A DNA stretch of 64,000 nt from Hexactinellida sp. DTS-2022 (taxonomy: Eukaryota; Porifera; Hexactinellida): positions 1,364,001 to 1,428,000 of the forward strand of contig JAPNXP010000006.1 in NCBI GenBank assembly GCA_028753945.1, given 5' to 3'. Each line of letters opens with the position of its first letter. Position 1 is the first letter of the stretch. A program made the translations under genes and the position numbers. Shown in pieces: positions 1-11,690 of this stretch. The notes under the pieces are model-generated. The model did no database searches. It saw only the letters and a list, made by a program, of their open reading frames with translations, and was not told the origin of the DNA.

Positions 1-402
1 GATGGAGAGCTCTTCATACATCAAAACCGATATATATTCTTCGAAACAGTGGCTTATTTATGATTATTATAGTAACCTATTGCGAATACATTTGAATAAC
101 ATTATGATTGTAACAAATGAATTAGAAATGGCAGGATCCTCTGAGGCATATTAACAGCTGAGCAGCAGTTATACAGGTATGCAGTATGCTTACTCCACTT
201 AGTAAATATATTATACTTCCAATGGATGAATGACAACTATTCACTTTATCCTAGAGAGATTACTACCATGACAGTTAGCTCTTGTTGCGTGGGATAGTAG
301 CTGTCCACTATTTCTACTCTCCACTTTGGGAGGGATTTCTAGAGGATTCAGCTCACAGCTAAAGTGAGTGTATTATACCTATTTATTAAAACTAATTAGA
401 TA

Positions 403-554
403 CAGTCGAAATCGGGGTTTTCCCCCCCCTAAATGCATGGAAAAAGAGGCAAAAAAAACCGTATCGCAAAAACCCGTATTTAACATTATACAGTGCTATG
501 AGGTTACGAAGAAACAAGGAGAAGCAAGGAGGCAAAAAACCCCGATTTCGACTG
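403..554. mobile_element. TA-flanked MITE (CAGTCGAAATCGGG family), copy 1
   Basis: A 152-bp element with inverted ends CAGTCGAAATCGGGGTTTT and its reverse complement, flanked on both sides by TA (401-402 and 555-556). The TA target and CAGT ends suggest a non-autonomous Tc1/mariner or pogo-type element. A second copy with matching interior (GGTTA-GAAGAAACAAGGAGAAG segment) lies at 40,709-40,893. It encodes nothing recognisable. Confidence 0.75.
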
Positions 555-1074
555 TAGTATTAATTAATTAATATAATTATATACTAGCTCGCTTCGCTCG
601 CAAAGATTGAATTGTTATTCTGATCCAGTGAGCAGAACACTTCTCTGGCTATTCAGGTATCTCTGATTCGAGTATATCCTTGTTGTACTGAGTGGTTAGA
701 GGATGCGTCTCTTCAATCAATTCGTCAGCTCCATTCTGCTGCAAGCTCCCACGTATACACTAGTATTGTCTGTACAGATTCCTGTGAAATATAATTATAA
801 GATTTGTGAGAGTCCCTTCCCAAACTATTTCTATTGAATTTCACAATAGTAGAGTAGCACTGAACAAACAGTGAATTGAATGGCAGACATTACTACAAGA
901 AGCAACTCTAGTTAAATCGGAAACTGGAAACTATCTACTCTAATTTATAATACTACTATATATTATTATGCACTCATATTAAATAGCATTATCTTACTGT
1001 ACTATTTCGTATTAATAATTAAGATTATAGTGATATGTCCGTTTCCCAAGTGAATTGTGCATAAATCTATATTC
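555..1074. other. Intergenic, no gene recognised
   Basis: AT-rich DNA with no coding region I can support. A CTCGCTTCGCTCGC motif near 588-603 resembles the GC-rich motifs seen at element ends elsewhere in the window. The minus strand at about 600-760 has a short open stretch that might be upstream sequence of the NHL relic next to it, but it has no motif. Confidence 0.4.
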
Positions 1075-1185
1075 TGTTTCTATCCCAATCAGCTACAAAT
1101 ACTCTACTATTCATAGAATCTATAGCCACACGCGTGGGATCTTCATCCCATTTAATACATGTACCCCACTTGTCTCTACATTAGT
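1075..1185 (-). pseudogene. NHL-repeat fragment (TRIM/NHL-type protein relic)
   Basis: Read on the minus strand, about 1186 down to 1075 encodes CIKWDEDPTRVAIDSMNSRV followed by FVADWDRNRI and a stop. This is the NHL-repeat pattern P-x-x-(I/V)-A-(I/V)-D, then (V/I)-(F/Y)-V-A-D-x-x-x-N-R-I. NHL repeats form beta-propellers in TRIM-NHL ubiquitin ligases and related proteins. Only one repeat is readable, and stops occur on both sides, so this is a relic rather than a gene. It could instead be one exon of a larger gene outside the window, but neighbouring repeats cannot be read in any frame. Confidence 0.5.
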
Positions 1186-1289
1186 ATCTTTGTAGGTTGC
1201 ATTGATCTGTTCACACAGTCACAATCTCTGTATGCTTATCGTAAGGGATATCTGTAGAGCCATACCTCCCAAGTTAGAGATGGTCCAAT

Positions 1290-1580
1290 ACGGGTCAAGT
1301 ATGCTGAACACGAATTTCGCGTTTATAAATTTATAAAATGAATATTTATTGTTGTTTACACAAATAGGTAAACAAATTAATGAAATTCAAAATCAACCTA
1401 GAAGTTAGCTTTCAACGGGTATTATAAGTAAACAAGTATGCTGAACACGAATTTCGCGTTTATAAATTATCATATGAATATTTGTTGTTGTTGTTTACAC
1501 AAATAGGTAAACAAATTATTGAAAATTCAAAATAAACTCAGAAGTTAGCTTTCAACGGGTATTATAAGTAACTAGTATTA
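1290..1580 (-). repeat. Satellite relic, ~2 units of the 140-bp family
   Basis: Two units (ends near 1,297 and 1,437) carry GCTGAACACGAATTTCGCG, then the GTTGTTTACACAAATAGG segment and TAGCTTTCAACGGGTATT. They are the reverse complement of the array at 30.0-31.8 kb. A further single fragment lies at about 3,281-3,345. The unit is about 140 bp and non-coding. Confidence 0.8.
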
Positions 1581-1624
1581 TATGTATATAACTATGACAA
1601 CTATTATTAACTATGTAATCAATT

Positions 1625-1725
1625 GTTTAGTGAGGAGTAAGGTCGCGTAGCGGTCGTTAACTTGACTACTTGAGGTGCGTAGTACCGATCTGTCGCAAAG
1701 TGACCGGGACCGAAGGGCTCGTGTT
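1625..1725 (-). repeat. GC-rich multi-hairpin block, diverged copy
   Basis: Reverse-complement, diverged copy of the GC-rich block at 30,192-30,316 and 31,013-31,136, and again next to satellite sequence. Here several of the short stems have mismatches (for example GGTCGC-GTA-GCGGTC), so this copy is decaying. Function unknown. Confidence 0.7.
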
Positions 1726-4164
1726 CTTATAACCGGCATAAACTATATAGGATATATAGCAACCGTTTTCCAGTAGAACGTTCTTATATCCGATATCTAA
1801 TGTATAAATAAATTGTAATAAAATGGATATTCTCGATAATTTCATAATTTTTTTGGTCCCACAATGGCGAAAATACTAATAATGGCATAGGCTCGAGTGA
1901 ATCTGGTAGTTTGATTTAATGAATCAGCACTATACGTATAGTCTACATTTCTTTTTGCTATTCATTTATTCGATCGAGTTTATCGATTCTATTCGGTTTA
2001 GATTTGTACGTATTTTATTGAGATTATAGAGGACTTCGTTAATAATCACCAATACAATTATATAGTAATTACCACTGTTAATGGCTTTGATCCTTGAAGT
2101 TTTTGTGGGTTTTTGTTAATTAATTAATATTAGGAATATGTTATCGTTGTTTTGACGTGTTTATATTTCTGTTTCTAAAACCTTGTAGTGACCCGGGAGC
2201 TCTAGGCCCACTTAGAGAAACACTGATCCCTGTGGTTTCAACTTACATAATGGTATTCTAATTAATCTTGAAGTTACTTCTAGGGCCCCAAAAGTTGTTA
2301 CTAGGGTTTCTAATTATGGGGCCCCGGGCCGAGTATAATTTTTCAAAAGTTCGGCGCCCCTGCGTATTTCTATGTAGGATAAACTCGGTTAGTAACTTAG
2401 TAAGTACACTCGGATATACGTACAGTAGATTCCGGTTTTAAGAACACCTGTATAAGAACATGCCGGTTATAGGATCATTCTACTGGAAAACAGTTGTCAT
2501 ATTACCCTATATAAGAACATTCTATGCAGTCCCGACGATGTTCTCATATCGGTATCCACTATACTTATTTTCATTCCCGAGGTCGAAGAGGTACGTTATA
2601 ACCGAGTTCTACTGTACTTATAATAACAAAGTTAGATGTTCCATGAATGGAGAGTTATGCCTGGCAAGAACACACAAAGGTACGTTCAGGAGCCAGCAGC
2701 CCCTGTACAGACCTAGACCTACTACAGGACAAGTATTACAAACAGTTTATTCAGGGAATCGATAGCGTTAGAAGCGAGGCGCATAGTCCTAATAACTTAT
2801 CCATGGTTAGTGAAGTACAGGGGTTTCTTACCCGAAACAACAGACATCGATAGACTCGGTATTCAAGCAAATTAGAGAATTTAGTTTGTTCTCATTCATA
2901 ATTTATTTATACAACAGCAATAATAATGCTATTAGGCGAAAACCACTGTAGTTTACTTTTACTATATTGGCCAACACCGTTTCAATATAATATCTTGGCT
3001 TCGCAAAAAGTGACTTTTGATGTTAAAACGGCTTTACAGTGCCCGAAAACTGACCTAATTATGGCCCATAACATAAAAATGAATGGTGACATTGATGAAT
3101 TTGAGAATTTGGCCTTAATTTCTACCATAATTGAGATGCTAAATTTTTTTGTTTCCTCCTTCATCAAAACATGTTTATTCCCCTCTCATTTTATCACAAA
3201 AATACCAACACATTAAAATATTAGCACACAGGCAAATTTCGAAATATTTTACAAGTCTAGGCGCTAGCTGCCTATACAAGTTGCTGAACACGAATTTCGC
3301 ATTCATACATTCCTAATATGAATATTTATTGTTGTTGTTTAGCTATTTATAGTTAAGATACTATTTCTAAACTTGGATTATATGTTGTAGATTACTTTGC
3401 CCTGCAAATTTCTAAGTATTCCAATGGGAAATAAATGAGCAACACCTATCTATATTGGAACCATAGCATACATAGTTCAATTTACAGAGGTGTTAGTTGC
3501 ATAGAGGTTATACCTAACATAATATTAATAGTCTCAATGGTAGGGTCCACAGAATGTTTGGTATTAGCGCCAGGACCTTTCTACGCAGTTAAAAAAGGTT
3601 GGGAATCACTATGATAAACAAATAAAATAATTTAATTGATTCCTTTGTGTGAATATAATCGAGAAGGAATTTAGAGTGTAAGAATTAAATAAACTAATTC
3701 TCTGTTGTAAATTGTATATACTCTGAGTATGTCACAGGTGTCCACATAAGTGGAACTATAGAATTATACAGATAACTGCTATATTATAGTATACTATACA
3801 CCAACACCTGCATACAAACATCTGCTATTCTGTCTGTTATACAGAAATTGTATCATTTTATAGTTAGTTTCTATCTCATATATACGGTTTCTATTCCCCC
3901 ATAACTTTAATACATTCTGGACAAACAAACAAACAAACAAACACAAACAACAAGGGTGGGGTTCGTTAACCGTTCTGTGGCTACAGTTCCGATTCCATTT
4001 TTTTCCACGGTTAACCGCCCACTAACCAGATACAGTTAGACTTGTTGGAGAGACCTGTTGCGACAGAGAATATTCTAGAACATTCCAGAATAGAGCCTGT
4101 GTCTCTCAGCGAGAACAGTCTCTACTCACGATACACTGGCTCACAAGGTTAATAGGGATTTGTA
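1726..4164. other. Intergenic relic DNA, no gene recognised
   Basis: No supportable coding region. It contains fragments of short mobile elements (a GGGGCCCCGGG segment near 2,318-2,360 and CCGGTT/TATAAGAAC relics at 2,400-2,620). One open stretch on the plus strand (2,926-3,216) has no recognisable domain and unremarkable composition, so I do not call it. A CATAACTTTAATACATTCTGG plus AAAC-repeat unit at about 3,888-3,955 recurs at about 30,108-30,172 and 31,728-31,790, beside the satellite. Confidence 0.4.
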
Positions 4165-4330
4165 TACAGTCAACTCCGTTATACCCAAGTCGGATATAAC
4201 GAAGTACCTGCTTATAATGAAGTCGTTCAATGGTCCGGAAATCCTTATTTCTTATTACATTATAAAAACGAACTCCGGTTATAACGAATCCTGCTTATAA
4301 CGAACTCCGGTTACAACGTAATCAGCTTGA
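4165..4330. mobile_element. Truncated TA-type MITE (CAGTCAACTC family)
   Basis: The left end ACAGTCAACTCCGTTATAC and an interior with TATAACGA units match the complete element at 56,983-57,285. The opposite terminus cannot be found, so this copy is truncated. Confidence 0.55.
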
Positions 4331-4731
4331 TACTGTTTTCGTGGACCAAATTTATCCTCAATTTTTTGTGAAAAATTCAGAAAAATAGTGTTTTAGTTCT
4401 AATGGTTCTCAGCGACAGTAGAATACCGAAGTTGCCACAATCGAAGTAATTACACTCCAGTTATCAACTATTGTGTATTAATTAGTGTACAAATTCCATT
4501 TTTATTGACCCGGCGCTTATTCGAAGCAATACGGTATATATACTCTGGAATCTGGACATGTTCATTTATTTATATTTATTGTGTAGTATGAGAGTGCTAG
4601 CAATTATGAAGTCGAGCGTAGCTTGGATTCTATCAATGACAAGTGCTGGCAGCAAGCTCACGAGTTGGAGACTACGAGATAGATGTTCGGAAGAGCAGAG
4701 TTAGATAGGTACATGCATACTAGTCACGTTA

Positions 4732-4894
4732 CAGTAGAACCTCGTTAATACCAACACATAGTATATTTCAGTCCCTTTCAAAGCTTTTCCAATAGAAATG
4801 ACATTGGTTAATATGAATTGTTAGCATAAGACTAACTACTACAAGTATACATTTTGACGGTCTCCTTGATGTATGTATTAACGAGGTTCGGCTG
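4732..4894. mobile_element. TA-flanked MITE (CAGTAGAACCTCGTTAAT family)
   Basis: A 163-bp element with ends CAGTAGAACCTCGTTAAT and ATTAACGAGGTTCGGCTG, flanked by TA on both sides (4,730-4,731; 4,895-4,896). A one-ended relative lies at about 32,090-32,232. Non-coding; probably moved by a Tc1/mariner or pogo-type transposase. Confidence 0.75.
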
Positions 4895-4896
4895 TA

Positions 4897-7127
4897 TTTC
4901 AATTGTCCTATTGCATGATCTTATCTAATTATTTCTATTGACTCCACCTTTAACGATGTATTAACTTATATCTGTCTATTTGTTAATAGCATTATTTGAA
5001 TTGACAATCGTTCTATCTATTCAACTTATAGTGTGTTTTTGAATTTGCTTACTGTACTTTCAATTTAGCACTGCTAACCTACAAGTGTACGTGTTAATAC
5101 AAATAAGCAGTGTGATTTGATTTTTATATTAATCTAATTTTCCCAATAATTATATTACTTAGTGAAAATTTCATTCAATCAGTAATTATTTTTTATAATA
5201 CATAATTGGTATCTTCCTTGAATTAGCTTCGGAACTCGAAGATAAATTGGGAAATTATGTAATTCAGCAGACATTCGCTAGACTTAAAATTCCTGTACAC
5301 TGACAATAAAATAGTCAGATTGGTGAAGACCCTCTTAGGATTGGGATATATTTTGGATAACTTATACATGCTTTATTCTTCAGTATACGTACACCTATCC
5401 AAATAGAGAACGCTCACATCCGAACCTAGGTACATAGTGGAAACTTGGGTTGATAAGAAAAGCGAATATAAATGCATACTATGACACTTTTAAAATGTAT
5501 GTCTTGCCGACCCGGTGTTCAAATTAGCGAGGGTGTGCTTAATATAATATCCCTATATCATAAGAATAACCAATGTGTGTTGACTTTAAACTATATTTTC
5601 TAAACTTCATATTCCTCAATTATTTAATTTTACAGCTGTTTTTCGGAGAACCGACCAACCATTTTAAGGAATTATTTATATATCGGCCAACACCATTTCT
5701 AATGCAATTTTCAGGCATCTATTAAGCAGAGTATACTGTACATATATGTAAGCCCTTATAATATGTGTGATGGTGTTTATTCAGGAAACTACAATCACTA
5801 CCCTTGTTGCTTGATACTTAGAAACTTGATAATTAAGACTATTCAGTATCACAAGATGCACAATTACTTTTTTCCTATTATTAATTTACTTTGTCCTTAT
5901 TTAAAACCTAAAACTGGACATCCACAGCATTGGGTGGCCGTTAGTCCGTTACTATCAGGTTCCACTGAAGTTAGATATAACCGAATATCGTTTGAAAAAG
6001 AATATGCTTTAATACAAGCGAGAGCCGCTGGCCATAGTGCAAGTTGTAATAACGCGCGTAGCGCGGACGATCAGTTTGTTATCTATAATTATTAATGAAC
6101 CCAGGGAATACCTCAACTGTTTCACCATATTACCATTGTTAATATGAACACCGAGACATTCCACCCCTCTAGAAATGTGTTCAGGGAACAAGGATTTGTC
6201 TGGAAAAGTTGGCAGGTATGAGATTATCGAAGAACAGCAGGGGGGGTCAATCGGCAGATACTTGACCCATAGCCAGGTGGTGGGTCCCTTTTTGAAAGGT
6301 ACATCCATGAAGTACCTGGTACTTCATGGAGGGTACGAATCAATATTATTGCGAAATTTTGCAGCAAATCATCAAGAATTTACACTAAGGGTAATTTTTT
6401 AAATCTTATCACACCTGAAGGTGAGAATTGCTGACTAATTAAAATTCTAAAAAAAATTAAAAAGTGTGTTTTGGGTAAAAATGCTCATAGGAGGACTTCG
6501 GGGACCAGATGTAATTAACTTCGTATCAATCCATGCTAATCTGACACAGGTGACAACTCCAGAGTGTTACTTATGGCAAATACTGAATGGGTGTAGGGGT
6601 CCAAAAGCAATAAATTCGTTAAGTACTTGGTACTTCGTGAGGGGGGGTAGGTGGGTATGCCCTAAAATATATTTTTCCATGAAGTCACCTATGGGTTAGT
6701 ATTCTTAAGATTGACCCCCCCCCTGAGAACAGTTGTTTTGACTTTTAATCTGAATCATGCATGATACATAGAATCCTACTTGCCAGACTAATTAACTCGA
6801 GGGTACGTTACACTTTAATAGTATACTTATGTGGAGGCGTTTGCGGTATATACTTTTATATTATTGTTTACTTAGCGTAATATAATTTCGCTAACCTAGG
6901 CTGCCAAAATTATACTCGGTTTGACCTTGGCAGTTTGCTTTCCTGGCACAGCGCTGCAGATTGTGCTTCTAGCCGAGGGATAACAAGTGTGTACTGTACA
7001 TACAAAGTTGGTTTATTTTCCTGAATATTATTCGCCTAAATGGTAGATTTGTAAACCTGGAACCTCCTCACTTTACATAGTGGAGTTTTAGCATTTTTGT
7101 ACAACTATAAGCAAACAATATTCTGGT
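4897..7127. other. Intergenic, no gene recognised
   Basis: AT-rich with no convincing gene. Open stretches at 5,763-6,095, 6,009-6,308 (minus) and 6,466-6,699 show no domains or regular codon bias. A short GC hairpin (GCGC-GTA-GCGC) sits at about 6,053-6,064. A run of purine-rich and C-rich tracts near 6,240 and 6,715 suggests decayed mobile DNA. Confidence 0.35.
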
Positions 7128-7473
7128 TATTGTATACCTGTTGCAGTGTATATGCACTTTTGGTGTACATGTATGTTGCAGTGTAAAAGCGAGTTTGGTG
7201 TGATTGCCTAGTGTGATTGCAAGCACACTAGTGTACTTGCAATCACAACAACCTATTGGTGTAATTGCGAGTTCGATTTTAATTGATATATAGATTTTCG
7301 ATTGAAGCTCAGAAATGTAAACAAAATATCTATCTCCCACTATGAATTAATAATGATTACCTATGAATGAATCGAATAACGTAAATTCAACTGAACTGTA
7401 TTGCTTTGATAGGTATCACATATGTTTTAGACACTTAAAATCGATTTTGTATATTTGGAATGTCTTAAGGCAG
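7128..7473. repeat. Left terminal inverted repeat, integrase transposon copy 1
   Basis: Pairs with 10,643-10,985. The matching inner limit is the segment around GACATTCCAAATATAC. Within each arm are shorter palindromes such as TGATTGCAAGCACACTAGTG, so the arms can also fold on themselves. Confidence 0.8.
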
Positions 7474-8620
7474 GGGTTTCTTAAAAATTTGACACCATGC
7501 CCCCGGCCCCCCTTGTCAATCTGTGAATTATCACGTCCCCTAATGTTCATTTGACTACCAAACTGGAAAGACATTTCTTAATAAGATAAATGAGTTTATT
7601 ATTCAATATAATATCGTATGTCATCAGAATTTCACTTTTTTGTAAATCCGAGTTCTAATGTTTATACGTAACTAAGCATAATATAATGTCACTAACAATG
7701 CTACAAACCACAAGGCTCTATTGTTCTTTGTTTGAACACATTCTTCCTTTGTGACATTTTGTAGAGCACTTCTTATCAGAATTTCTACAGGGACATTTTC
7801 GGTTGATGCATTTCTTACACTTACATGCCCCAATTCCTGCACCAAGGGAAGCATTTTGCATCAGCTCTGTTTGTGATATGATCCTTGTAGAACTGAATGG
7901 GGTAGTAATTAAATTTGAAGATTGGATTTCAAATTGGTTACGCGAATAACCACCTGATATTAAACCCTCAGATGTTGCTATAGTGTAGATATCGTCCTGT
8001 TTGTCATGGATACTGCCTAAGATATTTCGAGGGCCGATTGCACACAATCTATCAGGATGTGGAATTGGTAAAACAACAGCATCGCCTAATTCGGCTGGTT
8101 TGAATCTTTTCCCGCTGGCTCGGAGCATCCGTTCATGGCATTTTTCTTGAGACCGTTTTATCCCAGCACGCATTTCGTTACACTCTTTATTTTTCGTGTT
8201 CAGATCGCATGCTTTGCACCATATTTTAGATCCATATCCCTCTTCTTCAGACCTTCCACAAAATACGTGAATGTAACCTTTGCACTTAGGACATCTGTGG
8301 GCCCCACTGGTTTCGTTTCCGCATGCAATACAGATAAGCGGGATTTCAATAGAATCTGAAGAGGATGCAGCACTGTCGCCTACTTGACTGACATAACTCC
8401 TTTCATGTCCTTTGAGAAGATCAGTAAAAGAAGGACTTTTCGCTTTTTCTGTGACGATTGTACCCTCCGGTGGTGGCATAGATATTTCTGCATCATAGAG
8501 ATCAAAACTGTTGAAGATCTCTGAGGGATAGGACTGGGATGGAATATGTTCAGTTAGTGAATCAAATTGAGGAGGCACAGTATGTGGATTAGCAGTATCA
8601 GTGGTAACAGGGGTAGATAT

Positions 8621-8679
8621 CTAAAAGAATGACATTCAAACATCTAGCAGGAAACACAATGATATGATTTTGAACTTAC
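8621..8679 (-). other. 59-bp spliceosomal intron in integrase gene
   Basis: On the minus strand the donor GTAAGT follows GATTAT, and the acceptor CATTCTTTTAG precedes ATATCTACC. Both sides are phase 0, and joining removes the in-frame stop. Copy 2 has an intron at the equivalent place (23,628-23,722; GTAAGC...ACTAG, 95 bp), which supports it as real. Confidence 0.75.
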
Positions 8680-8991
8680 ATAATCTATGTAGCTATCTAG
8701 GTCGTCTTCGTGTGGGATGTTATTCCAATCATCTTCAAGAACTCCGTAATAGGTTAGGCCAAATATTGGTTTCCTGTTAAACACTGCTTCATAGGGAGAC
8801 ATTTTTATGGTGGTGTGATAACTGGTATTGTGATGAAGTTTTATCCATCTTAGATATTTAATCCAACATTGATCATTTTCATTATCAATCATCTTTGTGA
8901 AGAGTGCATCTTTGATGTCTCTGTTTACCCGTTCCACTGCTCCCTGGCACTCTGGGTGGCGAGGCTTGCCATGAACAATCTTTACAGTCAG

Positions 8992-9390
8992 CAGGGTTGA
9001 TAAAAATCATGATTTTTTTAAAAAAATCAAAAAAATCAGATTTTTTTGATTTAAATCAGAATTTTGATTTTAATTGTTTTTTTTGCAATCTATATCACAC
9101 TGGCGTATATTCTTTGGCTAATAGATTAATTACATTGTTAGTGACTCATTATCAATGTAATTTGACTCATTATCAATGTATTTCTTTTCTTTTCGCAAAA
9201 AACAATGGACATAAAAAGTCTGATTTAAATCAAAAAGTCTGATTTAAATCAAAAAAGTCCGACTTTTTTTATTTAAATCAGACTTCTTTGATTAAAATCT
9301 GATTTTTGATTTAAATCATGATCTTTATTAATAAAAATCATTGATTTAAATCAATGATTTAAATCACTTGATTTAAATCAAACAACCCTG
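8992..9390. mobile_element. hAT-type MITE with (GATTTAAATC)n interior, copy 1
   Basis: Ends CAGGGTTGATAAAAATCATG and CATTTAAATC-type interior ending AAACAACCCTG. The interior is almost wholly short palindromes of the GATTTAAATC/AAAAAATC kind. Flanks share CTTTACA (8,980s and 9,391-9,397), which fits a target duplication with four extra bases on the left. It sits inside the integrase core of the host transposon. A second copy lies at 40,257-40,689. Confidence 0.8.
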
Positions 9391-10146
9391 CTTTACACCC
9401 GGCCATTCTTTTGCAAGAGTTGAAAACAAGAGATCATTTCTAAATTCACGGCCATTATCAGAGTGAAGTATATGCGGAGGTCCTTGTTCGCAAAATATGT
9501 CAAGAAGGGCTTCACAAACCTCTTCGGCCGACTTTCGCATCAATGGTTTAAGATTTATCTTTTTAGTAAAGTGGTCTATATATACTAAAAGGAATTTGTA
9601 TGGCGTTTTCCCATCTGGGGACAAGTTAGCTGTAAGATTCATGCTGCTCATGTCAATTAAATCCACCTGACCACGACTACCGAAAGTATTGGATGAGATA
9701 GGTTTGACTACTGGTTGCTTAACTGATTTTCTGGACTTCTTAAGGACACATACATCGCACGATTTCACGAATATACCACACACTTGTTCAGTTATCCCGT
9801 GGTACTGTTGAGAAACCCGTTTATACAGTTTAGTTCTTCCAGGGTGATCATCTTCAAATTTGTGAAATTTGTTTAGGATAGCAAATAATTCTGTAATTGG
9901 AATGACTTGTTTAGCACAACGTTTTGAAGTTTCTGTGAAATATAGAATATTACTACATTGGTAGGTTCGAATAGAGTATTTAGACTTAATTCGTGACCAT
10001 TTATCAGCCTCTTTTTTCAATGATGGCCTAGGTGATAATATATAAGAAATTTTTTCCTGGATTACTTCAGAAGTGAATAATCCTGACTTAATTAAACGAA
10101 CTGGGTAGTGATTTAAGAGAGTTAAAAATGATTCTTCCTTAGACTG

Positions 10147-10170
10147 GGGGCCTGGGTTGAGTTCAATATC
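10147..10170 (-). other. 2A ribosome-skipping motif (DIELNPGP)
   Basis: The codons for D-I-E-L-N-P-G-P fit the established 2A consensus D-(V/I)-E-x-N-P-G-P. Skipping between the last Gly and Pro would release a 134-residue leader and let the integrase start at Pro135. The hydrophobic run ILALLIILIV immediately before it matches the usual 2A context. Copy 2 of the transposon keeps E-S-N-P-G-P at the same relative place (24,780-24,791). Confidence 0.8.
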
Positions 10171-10642
10171 TCCCACAATCAAGATTATTAGAAGTGCCAA
10201 TATATTCCTTAGTGTAATCGGTGTAAAATGCAATGAGTAGTTTGAAACATTATACCGTCTCTTGATACGTTTTGCAGACAAAAGGGCCATTGGAGAACGG
10301 GGATAGTATTGGAATGAGATAAATGCATCATGTCTATCATGTAACCATATATGTGAATACGAGTCAACAAATAAATAATTATAATCAACAGTTATTTTCT
10401 CGGAATTATATTCCAAAGTCGAAGTCTTGCAAAAAGTTGAGGTACTCAAAGAAGGAATAGACAATAATTCAACAGTTTGAAGCGTAAAGGGACAACTGGT
10501 GGGTGATGTAAATAATAATAATGCCAGTATCAGAGGTAGCGTAATGATCATCTTTCAAAAGCTGCAATTTTTAGTTGAATAGTTACTAGCGTTATTTATA
10601 GATGTTGCTTCAGAGTCAAAGCCTCACCTTTTAATTAATTAA

Positions 10643-10985
10643 GACATTCCAAATATACAAAATCGATTTTAAGTGTCTAAAACATATGTGATACCTATCA
10701 AAGCAATACAGTTCAGTTGAATTTACGTTATTCGATTCATTCATAGGTAATCATTATTAATTCATAGTGGGAGATAGATATTTTGTTTACATTTCTGAGC
10801 TTCAATCGAAAATCTATATATCAATTGAAATCGAACTCGCAATTACACCAATAGGTTGTTGTGATTGCAAGTACACTAGTGTGCTTGCAATCACACTAGG
10901 CAATTGGTGTGATTGCAATCACACCAAACTCGCTTTTACACTGCAACATGCATGTACACCAAAAGTGCATATATGTTACAGTGTA
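10643..10985. repeat. Right terminal inverted repeat, integrase transposon copy 1
   Basis: Reverse complement of 7,128-7,473 with a few differences (for example TTGATTTC against TTGATTTT and a short insertion near 10,900). Its outer end directly abuts the foldback element at 10,993. Confidence 0.8.
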
Positions 10986-11690
10986 TATTATACAGGGTAA
11001 AAACCCTAACCATCTAAGGAAGTGCCTAACCAAACTTTTTAAGGTTTTAATTGATACTTTAGGTCACTAGGAATAGTTTAAGCCCAGACAACATTTTTGA
11101 AATTTGTTGGTTTTCACACAAACGGTGACGTCATCACACGACTAATTTTTCACACTATCGGTAATAACTATTGATCTATATGTCGCCATGACATGAAAGT
11201 TGTATATTTGAATAGGGCGTAAGAAAACCTATCGATTGATGTATAAATATTTTAATCAGACGTCATCTGTATTTTTGTTTATGACGTCATCATAAATTTG
11301 CTTTCGAGGGATTCAGCTGTTTATCACGACAAACGTCACTTTACTCGATTTGAATTATTATGTTGACCTTATGCATGTTATAAATAACTTCCGCAAAGGA
11401 CGTACACACGTTTTCGCAATTTTCGGAACTATAATATAGACTAATACTTAGTAAATATACGACAATAATCCACCGATACATATATTCCAATATGTCTGGT
11501 GAAAAGATTGTGCATTTTTTGAGATAAAAGCACCCAATTATATACAGTTGTTGCATTTTAGCTACTGATCACCTTTAGCTATTGCGCATAGCCCAATTTA
11601 TGGAAAAATGAAATATTCAGGGGGTCAAAGATTAGTGCCCAATGGAATTCTCCGGCAGTATGAACCAAGGATAAACCATTCAAATGCATT

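Larger units (their letters stand above)
7718..10551 (-). pseudogene. Integrase-type transposase with 2A peptide and CXC domain, copy 1 (MITE-interrupted)
   Basis: ATG at 10,551. Residues 1-20 form a signal-like segment (MIITLPLILALLLFT). A second hydrophobic segment (about 115-126) runs straight into GDIELNPGP (127-135), a consensus 2A ribosome-skipping motif. Next come an HHCC zinc-binding region (H...H...C-D-V-C, about 235-275) and an rve-type core with catalytic Asp in QVDLIDMS and Asp in HSDNGREFRN. The MITE at 8,992-9,390 interrupts it there. The reading continues below 8,992 with the catalytic Glu in GAVERVNRD. A 59-bp intron (8,621-8,679; GTAAGT...TTTTAG) joins in phase to a PHD/RING-like Cys region and a terminal CXC motif (CKCKKC-INRKCPC). 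Without the MITE the gene would be nearly intact. Domain order matches proteins annotated as KRAB-A domain-containing protein 2-like in invertebrates. It is decayed but otherwise little damaged. Confidence 0.75.
7128..10985 (-). mobile_element. KRBA2-like integrase DNA transposon, copy 1
   Basis: Long inverted termini (about 345 bp; 7,128-7,473 and 10,643-10,985) enclose one leftward gene for an integrase-type DDE protein. The presence of a short intron in the gene and the inverted, not direct, termini mean it moves as DNA rather than through an LTR cycle. Outer parts of the termini are built from GTGCATATAC/GTGTATATGCAC units. The ends start with TGTATA, reminiscent of the TGT ends known for Ginger-type elements; no clear target duplication is visible. 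A hAT-type MITE (8,992-9,390) has broken the gene. Confidence 0.7.

Noticed and set aside
11341..11556. A 71-codon open stretch occurring twice (also 21,328-21,543)
   Set aside because: It is identical only because it lies in the two arms of the foldback element. It has no domain, and the two copies face opposite directions.
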